Assembly (NCBI GenBank): GCA_013204605.1
Contig: JABMNI010000024.1
Location: 1-55,848, forward strand
Origin: Ignavibacteria bacterium
GTDB lineage: Bacteria > Bacteroidota > Ignavibacteria > Kapaibacteriales > Kapaibacteriaceae
Reading direction: 5' to 3'
DNA: 55,848 nt
Shown: in pieces, positions 47,301 to 55,848 of the stretch
Numbering within the stretch: the first letter of the stretch is position 1
Layout: the number at the start of each line of letters is the position of its first letter
Position numbers and translations under genes: made by a program
The notes under the pieces: generated by a model
Told to the model about the DNA's origin: nothing
Seen by the model: the letters and a program-made list of their open reading frames with translations, nothing else
Database searches by the model: none

Positions 47301-48661
47301 ATAGCCTTGCCCTCAATCAAACGCGGCTGAAACGCCTGGATACCCAAACGGTGCAACGTTGGTGCACGGTTTAATAGTACCGGATGGCCATCAATTACGG
47401 TGTCGAGAATATCCCAAACTTCCGTAGTTTTTTTCTCAACTTGTTTTTTCGCACTCTTAACTGTTTTACAATGTCCACGCTCGATCAGTTTTCTGATGAT
47501 AAGGGGCTTAAACAATTCAACCGCCATGTCCTTTGGCAAACCACACTCGTGGATTTTCAATTCAGGACCTACCACAATTACTGAACGACCAGAATAGTCA
47601 ACGCGTTTACCGAGTAGGTTTTGACGGAAACGACCAGTCTTGCCCTTAAGGGTGTCGGCTAGTGATTTCAGTGCGCGTTGAGAATCCGATCTGATTGATC
47701 TGCGCGAATTGTCGAACAATGCATCTACAGCCTCTTGAAGCATACGCTTCTCATTGCGAAGAATAACTTCGGGAGCTTTGATATCGATTAGACGCTTTAA
47801 GCGGTTGTTACGAATAATAACACGACGATAAAGATCGTTCAAATCACTCGTTGCAAATCGTCCACCTTCTAGAGGCACCAACGGACGCAGGTCCGGAGGA
47901 ATCACGGGAATAATATCCAATACCATCCACTCGGGGCGATTTGGTTCTTTACCTTCGGTATGACGGAAAGCGTCGAGGATTCGCAGACGCTTTAACACGT
48001 CGGCTTTTTTCTGCTGCGACATGTCTTCGCGAGCAATCTCACGAAGTGCATAATATTCCTCGTCGGGAGTTACCCGAGTCAAACATTCCTTGATTGCTTC
48101 GCCACCAATTAAGGCGATAAACTTTCTAGGATCATCATCATCTAGGCTACGTTCTTCCGAGCTAAGATTTGCCAATACCTCTAGGTATTGATCTTCTGTC
48201 AGCAAATCTTTTGGCTGAAGACCAGTGGAGCCTGGCTGAACAACTACGTATGATTCGTAATAAACAATTCGCTCGATATCTTTTGTAGGCATTCCAATAG
48301 CGCCAGATATCTTGCTTGGTAACGAACGTAAGAACCAGATGTGAACAACCGGCACGGCCAACATAATGTGACCCATGCGCTCGCGACGAACGCTCTTTTG
48401 TGTTACTTCAACACCGCAACGCTCGCAAACAATTCCTTTGTACCGAATACGCTTGTACTTACCGCACGCGCATTCCCAGTCGCGAATTGGACCGAAGATT
48501 TTTTCGCAGAATAAGCCATCTTTTTCGGGTCTGAATGACCTATAGTTGATAGTCTCCGGTTTTGTTACTTCACCGTGCGAACGGTTCAGTATATCATCCG
48601 GCGATGAAATGCGAATAGTGATTTGCGAGTAGCCTCGCTTTGGTATGTTATGATACTGCAT
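44378..48661 (-). CDS. rpoC: RNA polymerase beta' subunit
   Basis: A 1427-residue beta' subunit. The N-terminal zinc ribbon is [20 protein letters not shown], the catalytic loop is [10 protein letters not shown], and the second zinc site uses the Cys of DCGTIRG plus [13 protein letters not shown]. The trigger loop region is recognisable near [16 protein letters not shown]. Length and order fit Bacteroidota-type beta'. The C-terminal tail ([12 protein letters not shown]) is basic. rpoB lies 77 bases upstream. Confidence 0.98.
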   Translation of the reverse strand: MQYHNIPKRGYSQITIRISSPDDILNRSHGEVTKPETINYRSFRPEKDGLFCEKIFGPIRDWECACGKYKRIRYKGIVCERCGVEVTQKSVRRERMGHIMLAVPVVHIWFLRSLPSKISGAIGMPTKDIERIVYYESYVVVQPGSTGLQPKDLLTEDQYLEVLANLSSEERSLDDDDPRKFIALIGGEAIKECLTRVTPDEEYYALREIAREDMSQQKKADVLKRLRILDAFRHTEGKEPNRPEWMVLDIIPVIPPDLRPLVPLEGGRFATSDLNDLYRRVIIRNNRLKRLIDIKAPEVILRNEKRMLQEAVDALFDNSRRSIRSDSQRALKSLADTLKGKTGRFRQNLLGKRVDYSGRSVIVVGPELKIHECGLPKDMAVELFKPLIIRKLIERGHCKTVKSAKKQVEKKTTEVWDILDTVIDGHPVLLNRAPTLHRLGIQAFQPRLIEGKAIQLHPLVTTAFNADFDGDQMAVHVPLSHEAQLESLLLMLSSHNIMHTQNGEPITVPSQDMVLGVYYLTKMRDGQKGEGKIFGSPDEVVVAHNNNRIALHAKIKVRIKGEIIETSTGRILLNYIVPTELGYLNETLGKKRLRQVIADCFRKAGPAKTVEFLDKLKEAGFITATRGGLSVSISDVVIPDAKVVIIEKAQREVDKIEDYYHSGVITEGERYNKIIDTWSTATNKVADKLYSEMASHQQGFNTFFMMMDSQARGSKEQIRQLAGMRGLMAKPQKSAASSSSELIENPIISNFKEGLSVLEYFISTHGARKGLADTALKTADAGYLTRRLHDVAQDVVIAGLDCGTIRGMEMRALKDGEDIKEPLKERILGRVSLVDVVDPISEEVYCRSAEVISEEISEKIEESPIESVLIRSVLTCESRRGVCANCYGRNMATGRMVDTGEAVGTIASQSIGEPGTQLTLRTFHTGGTASLSLSQNAAQAKFDGIVQFENIRQVTTIGDTDDVNIVVSRSGVINIVEPGTNRVVTKYDVVYASELTVKDKQKVKKGDTLYEWDPYNSVIITEKAGRVRYRDLYSNLTFKEAIDEQTGHTTKIVIDSRDRTKSPAIEIVDEEGNLIQSYIIPTRAQIVVDDGEPVAIGTKLVKMPRDLGRLRDITGGLPRVTELFEARSPQSPASVTEIDGIVSIDKPKRGSRILNVTSLDGELKREYGVPIGKHVLVQDGDLVRAGDRLAEGAINPHDILHIKGINEVQAYLVNEIQEVYRMQGVKINDKHIEVIVRQMLQKVKISDAGHSQFLEGDNIDRIRFNDENERLKSCVVILDKGDSKLKVGQIVEKKMLREINAELKKKEKEAVKSATADPAIGEPLLLGITQASLTTESWLSAASFQETTRVLADASAAAKVDKLQGLKENIILGQLIPAGTGLRAYHGMVVTSDIGNIFGADAILPTVEEEDAPPVRKPSRKKATTEA

Positions 48662-48738
48662 CGTGTCTCCGAAGAGTCAGGGTTTCGATCAAAATATTTT
48701 TAGATATAGCCATCAGGTCTTGTGCGCTTGTGAAAGGA

Positions 48739-51700
48739 TCACTCCATCTTCACATCTAAACACAAGCCTTGAAGCTCTCGAACAAGAACGTTGAATGATT
48801 CAGGAATGTTTGGCGTCGGAAGATTATCACCCTTCACCAAAGCCTCGTACATTTTTGCACGGCCCTGAACATCATCACTCTTGACTGTTATCATTTCTTG
48901 TAATGTATGCGCTGCACCATATGCCTCAAGTGCCCATACCTCCATCTCACCCAATCGCTGACCACCGAATTGTGCCTTACCACCTAGCGGCTGCTGCGTG
49001 ATAAGCGAGTATGGTCCGATTGACCTAGCGTGAATCTTATCTTCAACCAAGTGGGATAGCTTCATCATATAAATGATACCAACGGTCACTTCATTGTCGA
49101 AAGCATCACCAGTTCTACCATCAAACAACACAGCTTTTCCCGAAGTAGGAAGGCCTGCTTTAGTTAGATACTCACCCACTTCACTCCATGATGCGCCATC
49201 AAAGATTGGAGTTGCAAAGTGAATTCCTAGTTTCTTGCCGGCCCATCCTAATGCTGTCTCGTACAGCTGACCCAGGTTCATACGCGATGGTACGCCAAGT
49301 GGGTTCAGTACAATATCAACAGGAGTTCCATCAGGAAGAAACGGCATATCCTCGATAGGTACAATTTTCGAAACAATACCCTTGTTACCGTGCCTACCGG
49401 CCATCTTGTCACCAACCTGAAGCTTACGCTTCTTAGCAACATAAACCTTGGCCATCTGCAAAATTCCCGGCTGTAATTCATCACCGGCGGCAATCTTGTT
49501 ACGTTCAATTCTTCCGTCGAGCATTAGTTGCTGGCGTCGCACTTCGTAATTATCGAGCAACGTTTTAAGCATCACCATTTTCTTCCTATCGGCAACCCAA
49601 TCCTGTTCGAAGTTCATTGCCGAAGGAATAAATGTTCCACCTTCAAATTTGGCAACGAATTCTTTATCAGAAAGCTTTGCACCGGAACGGAAAACGATAG
49701 TATCGTTTACAGACCTAATACCAAGACTTGTTTCGCCATGAAGAAGTTGTCCAATACGCTCAACACAATTTGCATCCAACGCACGCAGTGATTGCTGCTC
49801 GCGTTTTGTAATCAAGTCCTGGCGTTTCTTTTCTTCTTGTCTGAACTCGCTATCGCTGGTAAGCACCCTTCTAGCAAAAAGTTTTGTGTTAATCACAATA
49901 CCTTTAAGTCCGGGAGGCGCCTTAAGCGAAACATCTTTTACATCGCCGGCCTTGTCACCAAAGATTGCACGTAGCAACTTCTCTTCGGGAGTAGGATCAG
50001 TTTCACCTTTCGGTGTGATTTTACCAATTAGAATATCACCTTCGCGTACCGTAGCCCCCTGCCGCACAATACCGCGATCATCGAGGTCTTTCGTAGCTTC
50101 TTCACTTACGTTAGGAATCTCGCGAGTAAATTCTTCTTCGCCGCGTTTTGTATCACGAACTTGAAGTGTGTACTCTTCGATGTGCACAGATGTAAATACG
50201 TCCTCCGCAACTAGACGCTCACTAATTACAATTGCATCCTCAAAGTTATAACCTCTCCAAGGCATGAAGGCAACAAATACGTTGCGGCCTAATGCGAGTT
50301 CACCCATGTCGGTAGATGCTCCATCAATGATGGGCTGTCCACGTTTAACACGTGTACCTGCATGAACCACCGGACGCTGATTGATTGAAGTGTCTTGGTT
50401 TGTACGATAAAACTTTAGCAAGTCATATCGCATTACTCTATCATCACTAAAATCAACGAGTTTTTCATCGTCGGTACGTTTGTCATCGTAGCGCACTTGA
50501 ACATAGTCGCCGCATACGTATTCTACAATACCATCATCTTCGGCCAAGATTAGCGCACGAGAATCGCGAGCAACCTTAGCTTCCATTCCTGTACCAACAA
50601 GCGGAGCATCAGGGCGCAACAAAGGCACACCCTGGCGTTGCATATTCGAGCCCATGAGTGCACGGTTTGCATCATCATGCTCGAGGAACGGAATTAAAGA
50701 TGCAGCTGGAGATGTGATTTGATCTGTAGTGATCTCCATGAAATTGATTTCACTTGGATGCAGAACTTTAAAGTCACCACTTACTCGGGCCTTAACACGC
50801 TCACCTGATAGTCGTTGCTTACTATCAACAGCAGTCGAGGCAGGAACAATAATCATGTCCTCCTCTTTATCCGCAGATAGGTACTCAATCTCCGATGTAA
50901 CTACACCGTTTACTACTTTGAAATACGGTGTCTCGATAAAACCAAATTTGTTCACGCGAGCATGGATAGCTAGCGATGAAATCAAACCGATGTTCGGACC
51001 TTCCGGAGTCTCAATCGGACACAAGCGTCCGTAGTGCGTATAGTGAACGTCACGTACCTCGAAGCCTGCGCGCTCACGCGTCAAACCACCGGGTCCTAGA
51101 GCAGACGTACGACGTTTGTGAGTTATCTCGCTCAATGGATTTGTTTGATCCATGAACTGCGATAACTGATTTGTTCCGAAGAACTGATTAATAACACTGG
51201 TAATTGTACGGGCGTTAACCAATTCAGAAGGAGTAATGTTCTCGCTATCGCGAACACTTAGTCGTTCCTTAATGGTACGAGCCATACGGGTCAGGCCAAG
51301 ATTGAACGTCGACTCAAGCTGCTCACCAACTGTACGAACACGTCGGTTTGCAAGGTGATCGATATCATCAACAGGCACCTTGCTGTCGCGTACTTCAATC
51401 AAGTATTTAACGATAGCCACAATGTCATCTACGGTCAACGTAGTAACATCCAACGGCACCGTCATATTTAATTTTTCGTTAATGCGGTAACGACCTACAA
51501 TACCTAAATCGTAACGTTTTGGATTGAAGAACAACTTCTCTAGCAAGCCCCATGCAGTTTCAAGATCGGGTGGATCGCTTGAACGAAGTTGACGGTAGAT
51601 TGTCTCTAGCGCATCTTCACGAGAGCGGGCAGTATCTTTTGCCAATGTCTTAGCAATGATAGGCTCATCGTTAGGGTTTTCATATTTGTACAAACGCACG

Positions 51701-52563
51701 GTTTCAACATCGGCTTGCGTTAGCTGCTCAACCAATTCTGGAGTCAGAATAAAGTCGCGCTGCGCAATGATTTCCCCTGTCGAGCTGTCAACCACATCCG
51801 CTGCTATTCTTCTACCCAAAATCTCGTCGGTCATTGTAGCTGTTGCAACGTCCTCGGTCAATTCGAACAAATTGAGCAAGTCATCATCACTCGAATATCC
51901 AAGTGCACGCAACAACGTTGTTACCGGAAATTTTTTCTTTCTGTCTATATACGCGTACATCACATCATGGATGTCGGTAGTAAACTCAACCCATGATCCC
52001 TTGAAAGGAATAATGCGAGCCGAGAAAATCTTCGTACCATTCGGGTGAACGGCTTCATCAAAGAAACAGCCCGGAGACCGGTGGAGCTGGGCTACAACAA
52101 CTCGTTCTGCGCCGTTTATGATAAAGGTGCCTCGAGGCGTCATAGCAGGAATCTGACCGAGGTATACCTCTTGGTCGATTGCTTCTATATAATCTTCTGA
52201 ATTAGGGTCGGCTTTCGAAGATAGGCGCAGGCGAGCTTTCAGCGTTTTCGCATGTGTAAGCTCACGTTCGCGGCATTCTTCTTCGCTGTACTTTGGCTTC
52301 TCAACAAAGTAGTCCAAGAAGCTCAATTCGTACACGCCTGAATTATCTTCGATCGGAAAGTTATTCTGAAATGCACGCTGCAATCCAAGCAGTCGGCGCT
52401 CGGAGGGGGCTGTGTTTTCCTGAATAAATTCATCGAACGAATCTATTTGTATACCCAATAGATCCGGGTACATAGATGGTCTCTGCAAATGACCAAACGT
52501 TACGCGTTCGCGCAAGCGGTGCATAGGCAGAGTATAAAGCGATGTATCTTGATTACTGTGCAT
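48739..52563 (-). CDS. rpoB: RNA polymerase beta subunit
   Basis: A 1274-residue beta subunit. The rifampicin pocket reads SQFMDQTNPLSE and RRTSALGPGGL, keeping the Asp, His, Arg and Ser residues that matter for binding. The position usually Ile or Leu before SALG is Thr. Conserved PEGPNIGLI, GRNVFVAFMPWRGYNFEDAI and KMAGRHGNKGIVSKI are present, and the end is GLCLDVKME. It heads the rpoBC pair, separated from rplL by a hairpin-bearing spacer. Confidence 0.98.
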   Translation of the reverse strand: MHSNQDTSLYTLPMHRLRERVTFGHLQRPSMYPDLLGIQIDSFDEFIQENTAPSERRLLGLQRAFQNNFPIEDNSGVYELSFLDYFVEKPKYSEEECRERELTHAKTLKARLRLSSKADPNSEDYIEAIDQEVYLGQIPAMTPRGTFIINGAERVVVAQLHRSPGCFFDEAVHPNGTKIFSARIIPFKGSWVEFTTDIHDVMYAYIDRKKKFPVTTLLRALGYSSDDDLLNLFELTEDVATATMTDEILGRRIAADVVDSSTGEIIAQRDFILTPELVEQLTQADVETVRLYKYENPNDEPIIAKTLAKDTARSREDALETIYRQLRSSDPPDLETAWGLLEKLFFNPKRYDLGIVGRYRINEKLNMTVPLDVTTLTVDDIVAIVKYLIEVRDSKVPVDDIDHLANRRVRTVGEQLESTFNLGLTRMARTIKERLSVRDSENITPSELVNARTITSVINQFFGTNQLSQFMDQTNPLSEITHKRRTSALGPGGLTRERAGFEVRDVHYTHYGRLCPIETPEGPNIGLISSLAIHARVNKFGFIETPYFKVVNGVVTSEIEYLSADKEEDMIIVPASTAVDSKQRLSGERVKARVSGDFKVLHPSEINFMEITTDQITSPAASLIPFLEHDDANRALMGSNMQRQGVPLLRPDAPLVGTGMEAKVARDSRALILAEDDGIVEYVCGDYVQVRYDDKRTDDEKLVDFSDDRVMRYDLLKFYRTNQDTSINQRPVVHAGTRVKRGQPIIDGASTDMGELALGRNVFVAFMPWRGYNFEDAIVISERLVAEDVFTSVHIEEYTLQVRDTKRGEEEFTREIPNVSEEATKDLDDRGIVRQGATVREGDILIGKITPKGETDPTPEEKLLRAIFGDKAGDVKDVSLKAPPGLKGIVINTKLFARRVLTSDSEFRQEEKKRQDLITKREQQSLRALDANCVERIGQLLHGETSLGIRSVNDTIVFRSGAKLSDKEFVAKFEGGTFIPSAMNFEQDWVADRKKMVMLKTLLDNYEVRRQQLMLDGRIERNKIAAGDELQPGILQMAKVYVAKKRKLQVGDKMAGRHGNKGIVSKIVPIEDMPFLPDGTPVDIVLNPLGVPSRMNLGQLYETALGWAGKKLGIHFATPIFDGASWSEVGEYLTKAGLPTSGKAVLFDGRTGDAFDNEVTVGIIYMMKLSHLVEDKIHARSIGPYSLITQQPLGGKAQFGGQRLGEMEVWALEAYGAAHTLQEMITVKSDDVQGRAKMYEALVKGDNLPTPNIPESFNVLVRELQGLCLDVKME

Positions 52564-52626
52564 TAGATGGGGCTCCCATGCCTTTTTTCAAGGCGAATTC
52601 TGCAGGTTGTTGTAAAGACAAGAATG

Positions 52627-52655
52627 CCCGGGACAGCACAAAAGTCCATCCCGGG
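52627..52655 (-). terminator. rplL-rpoB intergenic hairpin (attenuator or processing site)
   Basis: An inverted repeat CCCGGGA/TCCCGGG with a 15-base loop lies in the 113-base spacer between rplL and rpoB. It is GC-rich but has no strong U tract after it on the minus strand. It is therefore better read as a partial attenuator or RNase processing stem, which is common at this junction in other bacteria. Confidence 0.5.
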
Positions 52656-52676
52656 TGTTTAAACCGTCGATTTGAT

Positions 52677-53048
52677 TTACTTCAATGTTACCTTAGCACC
52701 GGCATCTTCAAGTTTCTTCTTAAGAGCTTCTGCTTCGGCTTTAGGTGCTGCTTCTTTAACGATTTTTGGAGCGCCTTCTACAAGGTCTTTAGCTTCTTTC
52801 AAGCCCAGACCAGTGATCTCGCGAACTGCCTTAATAACGTTCAATTTCTGAGCGCCACCTTCGGTCAATTCAACATCGAACTCTGTTTTCTCTTCTTCAA
52901 CAGGTCCGGCAGCAGGTCCGGCAGCCATCATTACAGGGGCTGCAGCAGTTACGCCGAATTTTTCTTCCAATGCTTTTTTAAGATCAGCAGCTTGTACAAG
53001 TGTAAGAGCGCCAATTTTTTCTACTAAGTCTTCTACTACGTTCGCCAT
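52677..53048 (-). CDS. rplL: 50S ribosomal protein L7/L12
   Basis: A 123-residue stalk protein. The N-terminal dimerisation helices are followed by the Ala/Gly/Pro hinge ([16 protein letters not shown]). The C-terminal domain reads [20 protein letters not shown], then [12 protein letters not shown]. Multiple copies recruit EF-Tu and EF-G. It follows rplJ by 46 bases. Confidence 0.98.
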   Translation of the reverse strand: MANVVEDLVEKIGALTLVQAADLKKALEEKFGVTAAAPVMMAAGPAAGPVEEEKTEFDVELTEGGAQKLNVIKAVREITGLGLKEAKDLVEGAPKIVKEAAPKAEAEALKKKLEDAGAKVTLK

Positions 53049-53094
53049 GTGAATATCTCCGTGTTATATCTGTTTTTTGATTTTGTTTAATTAC

Positions 53095-53619
53095 TTACGC
53101 TGCTTGTTTTTTAGCAACTTCTTCAACAAGCATTGCTACGTCGCGCATTACTGCACCAACGCTACCAACAATACCTGAGATCGGCGCATGAATGCTACCG
53201 ATGATTTGTGAAATCAGTTCTTCGCGCGTTGGCAATGCTGCTACTAGCTTAAGCTGAGAACCATCATACATCTGACCTTCAATTATGGCAACCTTCAACT
53301 TCGGCTTTTCACCTTTGTCGAAGTACTGCTTGATAATTTTGGCAGGTGCAATAGGATCTGCAGCACCAAAAATCACGGCTGTTTGTCCAAACAGCTGACT
53401 CTCCTCTACTTCATAGCCTCCAACTTCGGCAAGTGCACGTAAAATCAAGGTGTTTTTAGCAACCTGAATTGTAACGTCCTTACCTTTAAGTTCGCCTCTG
53501 AATTTTTGATCCAGTGCTACACTCATACCGGTGAAGTCCACAAAGTATAAGCTGGTCGCCTTGCTGATTTTCTCAACTAGGGTAGCTACTACTTCGCGCT
53601 TTTTTTCCTTCGTTATCAT
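53095..53619 (-). CDS. rplJ: 50S ribosomal protein L10
   Basis: A 174-residue L10 (REVVATLVEKISKATSLYFV, then AKNTLILRALAEVGGYEVEE). It anchors the L7/L12 stalk through its C-terminal helix. The 97-base spacer upstream could hold an L10 autoregulatory leader. I can draw only weak pairing there (TTCACG with CGTGttGAA) and do not claim it. Confidence 0.97.
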   Translation of the reverse strand: MITKEKKREVVATLVEKISKATSLYFVDFTGMSVALDQKFRGELKGKDVTIQVAKNTLILRALAEVGGYEVEESQLFGQTAVIFGAADPIAPAKIIKQYFDKGEKPKLKVAIIEGQMYDGSQLKLVAALPTREELISQIIGSIHAPISGIVGSVGAVMRDVAMLVEEVAKKQAA

Positions 53620-53716
53620 AAGCTCCGGTTATCCATTTTGTTAGTGTTCCAAATTCAACACGTTTTTCAACGGTTAGAAGCGTGAATTCGAAACATGCGT
53701 AATAGTCAAATTGTTA

Positions 53717-54418
53717 TTAATGATCGGCACCAACACTATGCTCGTCTACACGAACACTTGGTCCCATTGTAGATGTAAAGTGTAAACTCTTTACATACTT
53801 TCCTTTTGCAGTTGTAGGCTTTGCGCGCATAACCGTAGCAACAAACGTCTGAACGTTTTCATTAAGCTTCTCAGCGCTAAACGAACACTTGCCAACGGCA
53901 GCGTGTACGTTACCCGCCTTATCAACACGAAACTCAATCTTACCGGCTTTCACTTCGGCAACAGCTTTAGCAATATCAAATGTTACGGTTCCACTCTTCG
54001 GATTAGGCATCAAACCACGTGGTCCAAGAATCCTACCAAGTTTTCCTAGCTCACCCATTGAGTCGGGCGTAGCTATAATGATATCAATATCCGACCAGCC
54101 CCCTTGCAGCTTCTCCAAATACTCAGAGAAACCCGCAAAATCAGCGCCGGCCTCGAGGGCCTCTTTGTCCTTAGGCGACTTAGCAATAACCAACACGCGT
54201 ACACTTTTACCCGTTCCGTGTGGAAGAGCAACTGTGCCACGTACAAGCTGGTCAGCCTTACGAGGATCAACACCTAGGTGCATAGAAATTTCGAATGACT
54301 CATCGAATTTTGCAGTTGCGGCCCCTTTTACTAACTCAACTGCCTTCGTGAATTCGTACGCCTGCGTTCTATCTACAGACTTCAACGCCTTTACGTACCT
54401 CTTGCCTTGTTTTGGCAT
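53717..54418 (-). CDS. rplA: 50S ribosomal protein L1
   Basis: A 233-residue L1 of the mobile L1 stalk ([20 protein letters not shown], then [20 protein letters not shown], then [20 protein letters not shown]). I chose ATG 54418 because the family begins with this basic stretch. An in-frame start 13 codons upstream would leave only about 20 bases to rplK and adds unrelated residues. It carries an ARGGGGCT motif at 54097. Confidence 0.97.
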   Translation of the reverse strand: MPKQGKRYVKALKSVDRTQAYEFTKAVELVKGAATAKFDESFEISMHLGVDPRKADQLVRGTVALPHGTGKSVRVLVIAKSPKDKEALEAGADFAGFSEYLEKLQGGWSDIDIIIATPDSMGELGKLGRILGPRGLMPNPKSGTVTFDIAKAVAEVKAGKIEFRVDKAGNVHAAVGKCSFSAEKLNENVQTFVATVMRAKPTTAKGKYVKSLHFTSTMGPSVRVDEHSVGADH

Positions 54419-54478
54419 ATAAACTCCAGTTTGTTGTGCGAACGGCTTGCTAAGCAAACCTCCAACAGTGTGAAAAAA

Positions 54479-54904
54479 TTATCCTTCTACAGTAATACCC
54501 ATCGAGCGTGCGGTGCCAGCAATCATGCTAACTGCACTGTCCATCGATTGAGCATTTAAGTCTTGCATCTTAATAGTTGCAATTTCTTCCAGTTGCGCGC
54601 GCGTTACGCTGGCAACTTTTTTGCGGTTCGGCTCGGCCGACCCTTTAGCGATTCCCGTTGCCTTGATAAGCAATACAGGAGCAGGTGGGCTCTTGATTTC
54701 GAACGTGAAGCTTTTATCACTAAAGTATGTAACCAAGATCGGCAAAATCATGCCGGCTTGCTTTGCGCTCTTAGCGTTAAACTGCTTTACAAACTCCATA
54801 CCAGGCAATCCGCGCTGTCCAAATGCCGGACCAACTGGCGGTGCCATCGTTGCTTCGCCTGCCTTGATTTGCAGTTTAAACGTGCCTATTACTTTTTTAG
54901 CCAT
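54479..54904 (-). CDS. rplK: 50S ribosomal protein L11
   Basis: A 141-residue L11 ([20 protein letters not shown], then [20 protein letters not shown], then [11 protein letters not shown]). It forms the GTPase-associated centre with L10 and L12. The length is exactly canonical. It lies between nusG and rplA. Confidence 0.98.
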   Translation of the reverse strand: MAKKVIGTFKLQIKAGEATMAPPVGPAFGQRGLPGMEFVKQFNAKSAKQAGMILPILVTYFSDKSFTFEIKSPPAPVLLIKATGIAKGSAEPNRKKVASVTRAQLEEIATIKMQDLNAQSMDSAVSMIAGTARSMGITVEG

Positions 54905-54937
54905 CTTACGTACTCGCTAGTTTTGATTTCGTTTTAA

Positions 54938-55001
54938 TGATTCGCTGACTCAATGATTGTCAGACTCAAAGATTCTCTGACTCAATGATTCTCTGACTCA
55001 A
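54938..55001. repeat. four 16-bp tandem repeats overlapping the nusG 3' end
   Basis: Four head-to-tail 16-base units with consensus TGATTCTCTGACTCAA occupy 54938-54953, 54954-54969, 54970-54985 and 54986-55001. Unit two is the most divergent. The unit nearest the gene encodes the last residues of NusG (ESENH) and overlaps its stop codon. The remaining units fill the nusG-rplK spacer. Confidence 0.93.
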
Positions 55002-55545
55002 CCTGATTAAAGTCTAATTCAATCGGAGTTTTGCGCCCAAGAATACCAACTTCAACCTTCAGCTTTTGCTTCTCGTTATTTACTTCTTTAACCGTGCCGT
55101 TAAAATTTGCAAACGGTCCATCAATCACTTTTACCGGATCGCCTTCACGGAACGTAATTACCGCCGTTGCGATATCCTTACGCTCTTCAACTCTACCTAA
55201 AATTCTATCTACTTCATCTTTCTGCAATGCCTGTGGTTCAGTTTTTGTTCCAACAAAACTGATTATTGACTGCAATGAAAGTATTATCTCTTTTAATCGC
55301 TTATCAAGCGAACACTCAATAAGAATGTACCCAGGCAAAAAGTTTTTTACCTTGGTACGGCGCTTTCCGTTGCGCACTTCAAATACCGTTTCTTGAGGAA
55401 TCACAATGCTAGTAACACGGTTCTCCATGCTTAAACGCACCATTTCTTGCTCAATGGCGGTTTTTACCTTGCCCTCGTGACTCGTAAAGGTTCGTATTGC
55501 GAACCATTTTAATTCAAGGGGCTGAACCTGAGTTGCATCAATCAT
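54982..55545 (-). CDS. nusG: transcription termination/antitermination factor NusG
   Basis: A 187-residue NusG. The NGN domain (KWFAIRTFTSHEGKVKTAIE, then VKNFLPGYILIE) binds the polymerase clamp. The KOW domain (FREGDPVKVIDGPFANFNGT) links to Rho or S10. The C-terminus VESENH is written by the 16-bp tandem repeat. It lies 14 bases after secE in the usual order. Confidence 0.98.
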   Translation of the reverse strand: MIDATQVQPLELKWFAIRTFTSHEGKVKTAIEQEMVRLSMENRVTSIVIPQETVFEVRNGKRRTKVKNFLPGYILIECSLDKRLKEIILSLQSIISFVGTKTEPQALQKDEVDRILGRVEERKDIATAVITFREGDPVKVIDGPFANFNGTVKEVNNEKQKLKVEVGILGRKTPIELDFNQVESENH

Positions 55546-55559
55546 TTATAAGTATCCAA

Positions 55560-55745
55560 TTATCCGTATATCAGTTTCATGATCTGAGCCATAGCCTGAT
55601 CAATTACAAATACTACAGATGTAATAAACAAGCACACCACAATAACTACCATGGTGCTTTCACGCAGCTGCTCGCGGGTTGGCCACGATACCTTGCGCAT
55701 CTCCTTGTTCACCTCAGTGAAAAAGTTTTTCGTTATACCCAGCAT
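55560..55745 (-). CDS. secE: preprotein translocase subunit SecE
   Basis: A 61-residue SecE with the conserved amphipathic helix (NFFTEVNKEMRKVSWPTREQ) and one membrane helix (MVVIVVCLFITSVVFVIDQA). It clamps SecY. I chose ATG 55745 because an upstream in-frame Met would overlap the 3' end of tRNA-Trp. The tRNA-Trp-secE-nusG order is the widespread bacterial arrangement. Confidence 0.97.
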   Translation of the reverse strand: MLGITKNFFTEVNKEMRKVSWPTREQLRESTMVVIVVCLFITSVVFVIDQAMAQIMKLIYG

Positions 55746-55778
55746 GTCTTCTCCTGTGGTCGAAATTTTCGTCGTCAG

Positions 55779-55848
55779 CACGGGCGGTAGGACTTGAACC
55801 CACAGCCTGCGGTTTTGGAGACATCTGCTCTACCAGTTGAGCTACACC
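55779..55848 (-). tRNA. tRNA-Trp (anticodon CCA), 5' end cut by the window
   Basis: On the minus strand the sequence GGTGTAGCTC starts at the window edge, so only about the first three acceptor bases are missing. The anticodon loop CTCCAAA gives CCA, the T arm is GTGGGTTCAAGTCCTAC, and the acceptor 3' side CGCCCGT plus discriminator G follow. No CCA is encoded. Its position next to secE is typical. Confidence 0.93.

Noticed and set aside
53620-53716. L10 autoregulatory leader before rplJ
   Set aside because: Only weak pairing can be drawn and the conserved leader motifs were not recognised.
1-55848. CRISPR arrays, transposases, integrases, restriction or defence genes
   Set aside because: None seen on either strand; the only arrays are the short direct tandem repeats listed.

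Overview
The window is a core housekeeping segment of a bacterial chromosome, with both ends cut. It holds 47 protein-coding genes that I can support, two tRNA genes (the second truncated by the window end) and one riboswitch. The lineage is most likely Bacteroidota/Chlorobi (FCB group), possibly near Kapabacteria or Ignavibacteria. The support is the long zinc-free S14, the cysteine-poor L36, several secreted proteins ending in domains that look like type IX secretion (T9SS) sorting signals, and many BNR/SBBP propeller proteins. The genus-level placement is inference.

Layout. 1-5.2 kb: tRNA-Arg(CCG), a secreted propeller protein, a luciferase-like monooxygenase, a PpiD-like chaperone and a HAD hydrolase. 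5.3-15.3 kb: a very large SBBP/Ig secreted protein, an MFS transporter, a cobalamin riboswitch driving a secreted beta-propeller, a sortilin/BNR giant and a PAP2 phosphatase. 15.3-16.4 kb: purE-engB. 16.5-35.2 kb, minus strand: a continuous str-S10-spc-alpha block, rpsL-rpsG-fusA-tuf-rpsJ through secY-map-infA-rpmJ-rpsM-rpsK-rpoA-rplQ, with rpsD missing from its usual place. 35.5-37.6 kb: a second EF-G of the mitochondrial EFG1 (spdEFG1) type. 37.7-44.4 kb: an MFS exporter, a DAACS symporter and two large secreted proteins, one fusing a beta-helix to a histidine-phosphatase domain. 44.4-55.8 kb, minus strand: tRNA-Trp-secE-nusG-rplK-rplA-rplJ-rplL-rpoB-rpoC.

How the genes work together. The two large minus-strand blocks encode transcription, translation and Sec export. 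The interspersed islands encode envelope and secreted proteins that would use SecYE and probably T9SS. The B12 riboswitch in front of a propeller with a putative sorting domain suggests a surface cobalamin-capture protein, a possible counterpart of Bacteroides BtuG.

The most unusual signal is not a gene. The octamer ARGGGGCT (AAGGGGCT or AGGGGGCT, either strand) occurs at 36 places found by eye, where roughly two or three are expected. It lies in all reading frames, mostly inside genes, with no strand preference. Short tandem repeats also touch gene ends: four 21-bp units directly before the PpiD-like start codon, four 16-bp units running into the nusG stop, and five 7-bp units running into the end of an MFS gene. 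The mitochondrial-type EF-G gene lies between two near-identical 26-bp direct repeats.
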